From: Sphingomonas beigongshangi
GTDB lineage: Bacteria; Pseudomonadota; Alphaproteobacteria; Sphingomonadales; Sphingomonadaceae
Assembly (NCBI RefSeq): GCF_016820445.1
Contig: NZ_JADHDT010000002.1
Location: 310,001 to 374,000, forward strand
Length of the DNA stretch: 64,000 nt
Reading direction: 5' to 3'
The position numbers and the translations under genes are program-made. The notes under the pieces are model-generated. The model searched no databases, was not told where the DNA came from, and saw only the letters and a list, made by a program, of their open reading frames with translations. Numbering within the stretch: position 1 is the first letter of the stretch; each line of letters starts with the position of its first letter. Positions 49,270 through 56,682 of this stretch are shown here, one piece after another.

Positions 49270-50796
49270 ATGACATCCCCCCGCCGCACCTTCGCGATCA
49301 TTTCCCACCCCGATGCGGGCAAGACGACGCTGACCGAGAAACTGCTCTATTTCGGCGGCGCCATCCATCTCGCCGGCGAGGTCAAGGCGCGGGGTGCGAA
49401 CCGGCGCGCGCGATCGGACTGGATGAAGATCGAACAGCAGCGCGGAATCTCCGTCACCTCGTCGGTGATGACGTTCGAGCATGACGGCATCACCTTCAAC
49501 CTGCTCGACACGCCGGGGCACGAGGATTTCTCGGAGGATACCTATCGCACGCTGACCGCGGTCGATTCGGCGATCATGGTGATCGACGCCGCCAAGGGCA
49601 TCGAGCCGCAGACGCGCAAATTGTTCGAGGTCTGCCGGCTGCGATCGGTGCCGATCATCACCTTCGTCAACAAGGTCGACCGCGAGGGACGGCCGGTCTT
49701 CGAGCTGCTCGACGAGATCGCCGACATGCTGGCGCTCGACGTATCTCCCATGACCTGGCCGGTCGGCATGGGCGGCACGTTCCAGGGCATCCTCGACCTC
49801 GCCACGAAGCGGATCACCCGTCCCGAAGGCGACAGCCGCACGTTCCAGGGCAAGGTCGAAGAGGACCCCGCGCTTCCCGACGATATCGCGGAGGAGATCG
49901 AACTGGCGCAGATCGGCTATCCTGCCTTCGACGCCGCCGCCTATCGCCATGGCGACCTGACCCCGGTCTTCTTCGGTTCGGCACTCAAGGATTTCGGGCC
50001 CGCCGAACTGATCGCCGCACTCGCCGAACATGCCCCGCCGCCACGCGCGCAGCCCGCCGAGCCCGCGCCGGTCAGCCCCGAGAATGGCGAAGTGACGGGG
50101 TTCGTCTTCAAGGTCCAGGCGAACATGGACCCCAATCATCGCGACCGCATCGCGTTCATGCGGCTGTGCTCGGGAACCTTCAAGCGCGGCATGAAGCTGA
50201 CGCCGACGGGCCATGGCAAGCCGATCGCGGTCCATTCGCCGATCCTGTTCTTCGCGCAGAACCGGGAAGTGGCGGACGAAGCCTTTCCGGGCGACATCAT
50301 CGGCATTCCCAATCACGGCACGTTGCGGGTGGGGGACACGCTCAGCGAGAAGGCGGACGTACGCTTCACCGGCTTGCCCAATTTCGCGCCCGAGATCCTG
50401 CGCCGCGTCGCGCTCAAGGATCCGACCAAGACCAAGCAGCTGCGCAAGGCCTTGGACGACATGGCCGAAGAGGGCGTCACCCAGGTCTTCTATCCGGAGA
50501 TCGGCAGCAACTGGATCATCGGCGTCGTCGGGCAGTTGCAGCTCGACGTGCTGCTGAGCCGGCTGGAGGCGGAGTATAAGGTGGCGGCCGGGCTGGAGCC
50601 CGCGCCCTATGACACCGCACGCTGGATCGCGGCGGACGATCCGGCCGACCTCAAGGCGTTCATGGATCTCAACCGCTCGGCCATGGCCAAGGATCGCGAC
50701 GGCAACCCCGTCTTTCTCGCCAAGAGCGCGTGGGAGGTCGGCTATGTCGCCGACCGTTATCCCAAGGTGCGCTTCCTCGCGACGCGCGAGCGATAG
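49270..50796 (+). CDS. prfC: Peptide chain release factor 3
   Basis: 508 aa from the ATG at 49270 (an in-frame GTG sits one codon upstream). GTPase motifs: G1 ISHPDAGKTTLTEKLL, the RF3 insert RANRRARSDWMKIEQQRGIS in similar form, G3 DTPGHEDFSEDTYRTLTAVD, G4 NKVDREG. The EF-G-like domains II and III follow. RF3 removes RF1/RF2 from the ribosome after termination. Slightly shorter than E. coli RF3 (529) but complete. Confidence 0.95.
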   Translation: MTSPRRTFAIISHPDAGKTTLTEKLLYFGGAIHLAGEVKARGANRRARSDWMKIEQQRGISVTSSVMTFEHDGITFNLLDTPGHEDFSEDTYRTLTAVDSAIMVIDAAKGIEPQTRKLFEVCRLRSVPIITFVNKVDREGRPVFELLDEIADMLALDVSPMTWPVGMGGTFQGILDLATKRITRPEGDSRTFQGKVEEDPALPDDIAEEIELAQIGYPAFDAAAYRHGDLTPVFFGSALKDFGPAELIAALAEHAPPPRAQPAEPAPVSPENGEVTGFVFKVQANMDPNHRDRIAFMRLCSGTFKRGMKLTPTGHGKPIAVHSPILFFAQNREVADEAFPGDIIGIPNHGTLRVGDTLSEKADVRFTGLPNFAPEILRRVALKDPTKTKQLRKALDDMAEEGVTQVFYPEIGSNWIIGVVGQLQLDVLLSRLEAEYKVAAGLEPAPYDTARWIAADDPADLKAFMDLNRSAMAKDRDGNPVFLAKSAWEVGYVADRYPKVRFLATRER

Positions 50797-50839
50797 GGCG
50801 TCGATCGGCCGTTTTGGCGTCGCGCGCGCGTCGCGCCGA

Positions 50840-51646
50840 TCAATGGTCGTGATGCGTCGCGCGCAATGCCTCCAGCACGTCGTCGGTGCGCGCGGGATCG
50901 CCGATGGCGAGCACATGGCCGTCGCTCGACGCGGTCAGCGGCTCTCCGTTCCAGTCGCACATCCGCCCGCCGGCGCCCTCGACCACCGGCACCAGCGCGG
51001 CGAAATCGTAGAGCTGCAGGCCGCTTTCCGCGACGATGTCCAGATGGCCGCTGGCGAGCAGCCCGTAATTGTAACAGTCGCCGCCATAAACGGGACCCTG
51101 TCGCGCGCGGCCGCCCGAAGCGGCGGCGACGAGCGCCATGTAATGCGGCACGTCGCCATCGGCGAAGAGGTGCGGGCTGGTCGTGGCGACGATCGCGCCC
51201 TCCAGCTGCGCGCACGGACGGGTACGCGCGGCCTGACCGTTGAACAGGGTCGGCCGGCCTGCGACGCCGACCCAGCGTTCGCGCTGCACCGGCTGGTCGA
51301 TGATGCCGAGCACGGGCCATCCGTCCTCGACCAGGGCGATCAACGTGCCGAAGATCGCACGACCGACAGTGAAGCTGCGCGTGCCGTCGATCGGATCGAG
51401 CACCCACTGTCGCCCGGTGACGCCCGGCTTGTCGCCATATTCCTCGCCGACGATGCCGTCGCCCGGGGCCTCCGCGTCGAGCAAACGCCGCATCGCGGCC
51501 TCGGCTTCGCGGTCGGCACGGGTGACGGGGCTGTGATCGGCCTTGGTCTCGCCACCGAAGTCACGGCGGAAATACGGGCGGATGACCGCGCCGGCGGCAT
51601 CCGCGAGGCGCTGGGCAAGGGCAAGATCGGCGGAAGATACCGGCAT
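50840..51646 (-). CDS. hisN: Histidinol-phosphatase of the inositol-monophosphatase family
   Basis: 268 aa. Metal motifs of the IMPase fold: GIVGEEYGDKPG (Glu-Glu), QWVLDPIDGTRSFTVG (DPIDGT) and YDFAALVPVVEGAGGRMCDW. The sequence GGDCYNYGLLASGHLDIVAE is typical of the HisN branch, which removes phosphate from histidinol phosphate. Activity on inositol phosphate cannot be ruled out. Its start is 69 bp from the divergent peroxiredoxin gene. Confidence 0.87.
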   Translation of the reverse strand: MPVSSADLALAQRLADAAGAVIRPYFRRDFGGETKADHSPVTRADREAEAAMRRLLDAEAPGDGIVGEEYGDKPGVTGRQWVLDPIDGTRSFTVGRAIFGTLIALVEDGWPVLGIIDQPVQRERWVGVAGRPTLFNGQAARTRPCAQLEGAIVATTSPHLFADGDVPHYMALVAAASGGRARQGPVYGGDCYNYGLLASGHLDIVAESGLQLYDFAALVPVVEGAGGRMCDWNGEPLTASSDGHVLAIGDPARTDDVLEALRATHHDH

Positions 51647-51715
51647 CCGACCGTGCCTATCGCGCCCAGCCGGATCGCGCTAGGCTGCGCGTCGTCAAAG
51701 GAAAGGATCGTGTCC

Positions 51716-52252
51716 ATGCGCCTGTTTTCTGCCGCCTTGGCGATTGCGCTGGTCGCCGCCCCGGCCACCGCTGCGCTGACCGTCGGCGCCGCCGCACCCG
51801 ATTTCACGACGCGTGGCGCCATGGCCGGCAAGGTCATTCCCGTCCATCTCGCCGAAGCGCTGAAGAAGGGCCCGGTGGTCCTCTATTTCTTCCCGGCGGC
51901 GTTCACCGGCGGCTGCAACGCCGAAGCGCACGCTTTTGCCGAGGCCATTCCCGCCTTCAAGAAGGCTGGGGCGATGGTGATCGGCATGTCGGCGGACGAT
52001 GTGCCGACGCTGCAGCGCTTCTCGAGCGAGAAATGTGCGGGTCAGTTCGCGGTGGCGAGCGCCGGGCCGAAGGTGGTGCAGGGGTATGACGTGGCGCTCA
52101 AGAACGGCCCGGCCGGCCGCGCCCTGACGTCGCGGACGAGCTATGTCATCGGTCAGGATGGCCGGGTCGCTTTCGTTCATGACGACCTCGATCCGTCGCG
52201 TCACGTCGCGCTGACGCTCGCGGCGGTCGAGAAATTGCGCCGCCCGCGCTGA
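51716..52252 (+). CDS. Exported peroxiredoxin, PrxQ/AhpC-TSA family
   Basis: 178 aa from the ATG at 51716. A signal peptide (MRLFSAALAIALVAAPATA) predicts a periplasmic enzyme. The peroxidatic Cys67 lies in PAAFTGGC, which fits PxxxTxxC. A second cysteine at 107 (SSEKCAGQF) may be the resolving one. It reduces peroxides using thiols. The same frame remains open far upstream through prfC and hisN, without meaning. Confidence 0.88.
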   Translation: MRLFSAALAIALVAAPATAALTVGAAAPDFTTRGAMAGKVIPVHLAEALKKGPVVLYFFPAAFTGGCNAEAHAFAEAIPAFKKAGAMVIGMSADDVPTLQRFSSEKCAGQFAVASAGPKVVQGYDVALKNGPAGRALTSRTSYVIGQDGRVAFVHDDLDPSRHVALTLAAVEKLRRPR

Positions 52253-52317
52253 CCGGATTTCACGTGATGATAACCAATGGCGGGTAAGCGCTCTGCCTAT
52301 CTATCCGGGGGACAGGC

Positions 52318-53379
52318 ATGCGCGGACCCATGACGGCGAGAAAGGGCGGTGAGGGCGACGTGTTCGCCCGCATTGGCGCTTTCCTGTCCGAGCAGGGGCT
52401 GAGTCCGGAGCCCTCCCATTACAGTTTCGCCTATTCCATCGTCACCGAACCCGACGGCGTGATCGCCCAGGCCGTGCGACGGCTCACCGACGGCGGATTC
52501 CGGCTGCAGCGCGGCGACATCGAGTCGCTGGGCGGCAAGGTTTCGCTGGGCGCATCCGCCGCCGCGGAAGCCGTTCAGACCCGGCAACCGGATATCAGCC
52601 ACGCGGATGCGCTGGAAGAAAACGCTGCTCGTCTCGTCGCGGAAACCCAGGCCCAGGTCGCCGATTTCACGACGATGATGCAGGCGATGCAGAATGAAAC
52701 GCGGGGATTCGGCCGCGACCTCGCCGAAAGCGCTGCCGCGATCGCCGCGCCCCAGGTCGGGCATGCGGTAGGACTGGAAGCGATCGCGCGCATCACCGGC
52801 ACGATGCTCGCCCGGGTTCGCGATGCGGAGGCGCGGCTTGCCTCCGCGACGCGCGAGGCGGAGGCGCTGCGCGCCAAGCTTGACGAGGCGAACGACACCG
52901 CACGACGCGATGCGCTGACCGGCCTGCCCAACCGCCGCGCGTTCGAAGAGTCGTTCGTGACCCGGCCCGAGCATGACGGGCCCTATTGCCTGGCCGTCGC
53001 GGATATCGATCGGTTCAAGCGGATCAACGACATCCATGGCCATCCGGTCGGCGATCGCGTCCTGTGCGCCGTCGGGCGGTTGCTCGTCGAAGAGTGCGCG
53101 GGCCAGCTGGTCGTGCGGCACGGCGGCGAGGAATTCGCGATCCTGTTGCGCGGCATGACGCTGGCGCAGGCGGCGGATCATCTCGACAGCGTCCGTGCGA
53201 TGATGGCGGCGAAGCGCTTCCGCATACGCGAGAGCGATCAGCCGCTCGGCTCGGTGACGATGTCGATCGGCGTTACCGCGGTGCAGTTCGGCGAAGACAG
53301 CGCCGCCGCCTTCGATCGGGCGGACCGCTTGCTCTACACCGCCAAGGCGGAAGGTCGCGACAGGGTATGTGCCGCCTGA
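52318..53379 (+). CDS. GGDEF diguanylate cyclase without I-site
   Basis: 353 aa. An N-terminal region without transmembrane segments includes a long coiled coil (about residues 100-195). The GGDEF domain is at about 196-350: DALTGLPNRRAFEE, then VADIDRFKRINDIHGHPVGD, and the active site RHGGEEFAIL (269-273). The inhibitory RxxD site normally five residues upstream is missing (AGQL), so product feedback there is unlikely. Cytoplasmic, makes cyclic di-GMP, which controls motility and attachment. GGGGGA precedes the start. Directly upstream of the sigma-54 microprotein unit. Confidence 0.92.
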   Translation: MRGPMTARKGGEGDVFARIGAFLSEQGLSPEPSHYSFAYSIVTEPDGVIAQAVRRLTDGGFRLQRGDIESLGGKVSLGASAAAEAVQTRQPDISHADALEENAARLVAETQAQVADFTTMMQAMQNETRGFGRDLAESAAAIAAPQVGHAVGLEAIARITGTMLARVRDAEARLASATREAEALRAKLDEANDTARRDALTGLPNRRAFEESFVTRPEHDGPYCLAVADIDRFKRINDIHGHPVGDRVLCAVGRLLVEECAGQLVVRHGGEEFAILLRGMTLAQAADHLDSVRAMMAAKRFRIRESDQPLGSVTMSIGVTAVQFGEDSAAAFDRADRLLYTAKAEGRDRVCAA

Positions 53380-53473
53380 CAATGGCGTGATTTCCCAGGC
53401 AAGGTTGGCGTGATACGCTAAACGTTCGTTCGTTACGATCGAAAAGCCGGCAAAAACAGGGGTTTAGCAAATC

Positions 53474-53489
53474 TGGCACGCTGGCTGCA
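53474..53489 (+). promoter_or_regulatory. Sigma-54 promoter in front of two microprotein genes
   Basis: TGGCACGCTGGCTGCA: the -24 element TGGCACG is perfect, the -12 element CTGCA has one mismatch, and GG-N10-GC spacing holds. Upstream, GCTAAAC (53417-53423) and GTTTAGC (53462-53468) form a perfect 7-bp inverted repeat in an AT-richer stretch. The first ORF starts 56 bases downstream. Confidence 0.8.
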
Positions 53490-53544
53490 AAGCCCAATGC
53501 GTCACCGCGGAATGGACCGCGGGCCACATAAAGGGATTGCCACC

Positions 53545-53655
53545 ATGTTCCTCCGTTTCGAAGCCGCCCAGCGCACCGCCGTCTCGATGATCGTCGCCGT
53601 CGCCTTTGCCGCACTGGCGGTCAGCGCCGCCGTCCCCGTCCTGCCGATCGCCTGA
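53545..53655 (+). CDS. Microprotein 1, 36 aa, single hydrophobic helix, unknown
   Basis: The frame reads MFLRFEAAQRTAVSMIVAVA, then FAALAVSAAVPVLPIA and a TGA. A basic N-terminus (one Arg pair region) is followed by a helix of about 20 hydrophobic residues, so it is either a membrane microprotein or a signal-peptide-like product. AAGGGA lies 8 bases before the ATG. Preceded by a sigma-54 promoter, which supports a real transcript. I do not recognise a named family. Confidence 0.7.
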   Translation: MFLRFEAAQRTAVSMIVAVAFAALAVSAAVPVLPIA

Positions 53656-53681
53656 TCGCACCCATGCCTGGGAGAGACACG

Positions 53682-53768
53682 ATGTATCGCAGCCTGTTCA
53701 TCGCCGTCGCGTCGTTCGCGACCACCGTCCTCGTCATCGCCAGCCAGGGCGGCGTCCACTTCGCTTAA
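53682..53768 (+). CDS. Microprotein 2, 28 aa, single hydrophobic helix, unknown
   Basis: Reads MYRSLFIAVASFATTVLVIA then SQGGVHFA and TAA. One helix at about residues 5-20 with a short polar tail. GGGAGAG lies 7 bases upstream, a better ribosome site than many large genes here. It follows microprotein 1 by 26 bases on the same strand, and a hairpin comes after it. The pair looks like a two-gene operon. Function unknown. Confidence 0.68.
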   Translation: MYRSLFIAVASFATTVLVIASQGGVHFA

Positions 53769-53800
53769 CCACCGGGCCTGACGCCCGTCTGGCGACACCG

Positions 53801-53821
53801 GGCCCGGCATGATGCCGGGCC
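53801..53821. terminator. Hairpin after the microprotein pair
   Basis: GGCCCGGC (53801-53808), loop ATGAT, GCCGGGCC (53814-53821): eight perfect pairs between the microprotein unit and the convergent PEBP gene. No T-run. Confidence 0.65.
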
Positions 53822-53832
53822 GGTCCGCCGCC

Positions 53833-54453
53833 TCAAGCGATCGCCGCCGCGCCTGACGGCCCCACGGGAGCCTCCTCGCCGCGATCGTAGGTACCGATCA
53901 GCACCCCCGCCGCCAACACATGCCCCGCCATGGCGGTTACCACCGCGCTGCGGCCAGGCATTTCGCCAGGATCGCCCGCGTCCGCATCCAGCGCGAAGAG
54001 CTGGAAGGCATAGCGATGTGCGCCGTGCCCGGTCGGCGGATCGGGTGGCAGCCAGCCCTCCGCGAAATAGCTGTTGCGTCCGACGTCGCGTGCGGCCTCT
54101 CCGCCGCCGTCGGCGACGATCGCTCCTTCCGCCAGCCGTCCCGCATCGGCGGGAAGGTGCCAGACGACCGCATGGACGAGCGGCTGTGGCGTCGGGGCGT
54201 CGGCATCCTCCACGATCAGCACGAGGCTGGCCGTCCCAGCCGGGACTTCTCCCCAGGTCAGCGGCGGCGATATACCCTCGCCGTCGGCGGTGAACCGCGG
54301 CGGCAGGCGTCCGCCGTCGGCGAACGCGGGACTGGAGAGGGTGAGCGCCGGATAGCCGCCGCCCAGTTCGGGCCGTGCGATGACGAGCTTGTCGGCGCCC
54401 GCCCGGAGCCCCGACAGCGCCTTGCCCAGCCAATGCGGGATGTGTTCGAGCAT
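53833..54453 (-). CDS. YbhB/YbcL-family (PEBP-like) protein
   Basis: 206 aa from the ATG at 54453 (MLEHIPHWLGKALSGLRAGA). PEBP-fold motifs: LTLSSPAFADGGRLPPRFTA, DGEGISPPLTWGEVPAGTAS, LVLIVEDADAPTPQPLVHAV (with the conserved Asp-Ala-Asp), and GPxPPTGHGAHRYAFQLFAL-like segment. Bacterial members bind small anions; the cellular role is unclear. 7 bases from the lipoprotein gene upstream, likely co-transcribed. Confidence 0.88.
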   Translation of the reverse strand: MLEHIPHWLGKALSGLRAGADKLVIARPELGGGYPALTLSSPAFADGGRLPPRFTADGEGISPPLTWGEVPAGTASLVLIVEDADAPTPQPLVHAVVWHLPADAGRLAEGAIVADGGGEAARDVGRNSYFAEGWLPPDPPTGHGAHRYAFQLFALDADAGDPGEMPGRSAVVTAMAGHVLAAGVLIGTYDRGEEAPVGPSGAAAIA

Positions 54454-54460
54454 CGGTGCC

Positions 54461-54979
54461 TCAGCCCTGCGGACAATCGCCGGGCCGCCGCATCGCGGTG
54501 CTGCCGGCATACCAGAAGCTCGCATCCCGCGCCTTGTCCGCGTCATGCCAGCACGCCTCGCCGCGATTGCCGTCCGGCTGGATGATGAAGGTCCAGTTCT
54601 GGTCGCCGCAATCGTGGGCTGTGCAACCGTGCGCGGCGATCCGGCCATCGGGCAGGCGGAAGATGGGCACCGTCACCGAATCGCGCGCCACGATGCGGTG
54701 GCGCAAGGCTTCGTCTCCGACGGCGTCGACAAGTGCCTGCGCGACCTCGGTGCGGTCGAAGAACGCGATGCCGGATACCGCATCGGTCGGATATTTGCCG
54801 ACATAGTCGCCGAGCGGCGGTCGCTGTTCCTGTCCCGGCAACGGCTTTGCCTTTTGCATCGGCGGCGGCACGAAACCCGCTGGCGCGACGGTATTGTTGG
54901 CGGCGGCCTTGTCGCGGCTGCCGCAGGCGGCGACCACGAGAAGCAACGGGAGCGCGAGGGCGGGGCGCAGGCGGGTCAT
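54461..54979 (-). CDS. Putative lipoprotein, unknown function
   Basis: 172 aa from the ATG at 54979. A lipoprotein signal (MTRLRPALALPLLLVVAACG) puts the lipidated Cys at residue 19. The mature part has a Pro-rich linker, then a compact domain with several cysteines (AHGCTAHDCGDQNWTFII, GEACWHDADKARDASFWY). This resembles the inhibitor/Ivy-like small secreted proteins in general plan only. I do not assign a family. Confidence 0.78.
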   Translation of the reverse strand: MTRLRPALALPLLLVVAACGSRDKAAANNTVAPAGFVPPPMQKAKPLPGQEQRPPLGDYVGKYPTDAVSGIAFFDRTEVAQALVDAVGDEALRHRIVARDSVTVPIFRLPDGRIAAHGCTAHDCGDQNWTFIIQPDGNRGEACWHDADKARDASFWYAGSTAMRRPGDCPQG

Positions 54980-55017
54980 GTCGTTGGAACGCAGCAGCCG
55001 CTCCGGCGGTTGCCTCG

Positions 55018-55458
55018 ATGATGACCGGCTTCGATCCCGACCGTTTCCTCGCGGCACAGGCCTCGACCTACGCCGCCGCGCTCGGCGAGCTGCGGCGCGG
55101 GCGCAAGACCAGCCATTGGATGTGGTTCATCTTCCCGCAGCTCGCGGGGCTGGGGCGGAGCGAGACCGCGCGCTTCTATGCGATTTCGTCGGCAGAAGCG
55201 GCGCGCGCCTATCTCACGCATCCGGTGCTGGGACCCAGACTGATCGAGGCGACACGCGCCGCGACAGCCGCCGGGGCTTCGGCCGAAGCCATTTTCGGCG
55301 GGATCGATGCGATCAAGCTGCGGTCGTCGATAACCTTGTTCGCAGCCGTGGCGGACGACCCCGCGCCATTTCTGGCGGTACTCACGCGATTCTACGACGG
55401 CATGGGCGACCCGGCGACGCTGAACCTGCTGGCGGCGGACGAACCGTCCCGAGCCTGA
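55018..55458 (+). CDS. DUF1810 family protein
   Basis: 146 aa (start ATGATG at 55018). It carries the DUF1810 signature RKTSHWMWFIFPQLAGLGRS, then SAEAARAYLTHPVLGPRLIE and GGIDAIKLRSSITLFAAV. Family of small cytoplasmic proteins of unknown function. Divergent from the lipoprotein gene, 38 bp between starts. Confidence 0.87.
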   Translation: MMTGFDPDRFLAAQASTYAAALGELRRGRKTSHWMWFIFPQLAGLGRSETARFYAISSAEAARAYLTHPVLGPRLIEATRAATAAGASAEAIFGGIDAIKLRSSITLFAAVADDPAPFLAVLTRFYDGMGDPATLNLLAADEPSRA

Positions 55459-55510
55459 TGGGGAGGGGATGTCCCGGTCGCGATCGTTAGAGGACGAATG
55501 CGGGCGATGA

Positions 55511-55858
55511 TCAGAACAAGCGACCGCCGTTCGGGACCGCCAGGCCGGGACCGATCAGCACGACCTTGCCGTCGGCATCGGGAAAGCCCAGCGTCAGCAC
55601 CTCCGACATGAACGGTCCGATCTGGCGTGGCGGGAAATTGACGACCGCGGCGACCTGCCGGCCGATCAGCGCGTCGGGCGTGTAATGGTCGGTGATCTGG
55701 GCGGAGGATTTCCTCACGCCCAATTCCGCACCGAAATCGATGCGCAGCTTGATCGCGGGCTTGCGGGCTTCCGGAAAGGGTTCGGCCGCGACGATCGTGC
55801 CGACGCGGATATCGACCCGCTCGAAGTCGGCGAAGGCGATCGGCTCAGAAATCGACAT
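55511..55858 (-). CDS. csaA: CsaA-type tRNA-binding protein
   Basis: 115 aa, the size of CsaA. OB-fold tRNA-binding domain: [80 protein letters not shown]. Related to the EMAP-like and MetG C-terminal domains; chaperone or export roles have been described for the Bacillus protein. Its start overlaps the end of the GST gene by 14 bases. Confidence 0.92.
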   Translation of the reverse strand: MSISEPIAFADFERVDIRVGTIVAAEPFPEARKPAIKLRIDFGAELGVRKSSAQITDHYTPDALIGRQVAAVVNFPPRQIGPFMSEVLTLGFPDADGKVVLIGPGLAVPNGGRLF

Positions 55859-56519
55859 TGTCGTAATGGGCCGGCGGTCCGATCATTTCCATCCGCTCCG
55901 ACAGCAGCGGGCGGAAGGAGGGGCGGCTCTTCAGCCCGCGATACCAGCGCGCGGTCTGCTCATGCCCCTTCCAGTCGATGCCGCCGAGATAGTCCGCGAC
56001 CGAGATCTGCGCCGCGGCGGCAAGGTCGGCGAGGCTCAACGTCGCGCCACCGAGCCAGTTGCGATGGTCGAGCAGATAGTCGGTATAGTCGAGATGGCTG
56101 ACCGCGGCCTTCATCGCCTCGCGCAGCCCCTTGGCATCCGGCGCCGCGCGGTGTGCCAGCCGCTTCACGACGCGTTCGTGGAGCAGCGGCCCGGTCACGT
56201 CACGGTAGAAATGCGTGTCGAACCAGGCAACCAGCCGGCGGATCTCGGCGCGGTTGGCGGCGGTGCCGTTTATCGTTGCCGCCTTGTCGACGGTTTCCTC
56301 GAAATATTCGCAGATCGCCATCGAATCGATCAGCGGCGCGCCCGGGCGACCGGCATCGACCATGACCGGCGTCTGCCCGGCGGGGTTCATGTCCATGAAC
56401 TCGTCGCGCCGTTCCCAGGGCGATTCGCGCACGAGCTCGTAGCCGACGCCCTTCTCGCCGAGCAGCAGCCGCACCTTGCGGCTGAAGGGGCATAGGGGGA
56501 ATTGGTAGAGCTGCCACAT
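55845..56519 (-). CDS. Glutathione S-transferase family protein
   Basis: 224 aa. N-terminal thioredoxin-like domain ([20 protein letters not shown] with a CPFS active-site-like segment; [20 protein letters not shown] for the glutathione cis-Pro) and C-terminal helical domain ([20 protein letters not shown]). Substrate unknown. Coupled to csaA downstream. Confidence 0.92.
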   Translation of the reverse strand: MWQLYQFPLCPFSRKVRLLLGEKGVGYELVRESPWERRDEFMDMNPAGQTPVMVDAGRPGAPLIDSMAICEYFEETVDKAATINGTAANRAEIRRLVAWFDTHFYRDVTGPLLHERVVKRLAHRAAPDAKGLREAMKAAVSHLDYTDYLLDHRNWLGGATLSLADLAAAAQISVADYLGGIDWKGHEQTARWYRGLKSRPSFRPLLSERMEMIGPPAHYDNVDF

Positions 56520-56579
56520 GGTTCATGTCCCTTAGGCGATGCGGGCGGGGAAGGTGAAGGGTTTGCTTGCCCCTTTCTT

Positions 56580-56674
56580 CGTCATCCCGCGCAAGGGGGG
56601 GATCTAGAGACGCTGACGTATCGATGGCGCCGCGGCGTCGGCGCCTCTAGATTCCCGCCGTTGCGGACATGACG
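56580..56674. repeat. REP-like paired palindrome 4
   Basis: CGTCATCCCGCGCAAGGG and GGATCTAGAGACGC on the left face GCGCCTCTAGATTCCCGC and GCGGACATGACG on the right. An imperfect inverted pair about 34 bases per arm, with GTCAT ends like the other copies. It lies at the 3' end of the helicase gene. Confidence 0.7.
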
Positions 56675-56682
56675 GAGGCGTC

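Noticed and set aside
53545..53768. Microproteins as PspB/PspC-like phage shock genes
   Set aside because: The sigma-54 promoter invites this idea, but the products are far shorter than PspB or PspC, share no motif, and neither pspA nor pspF is near.
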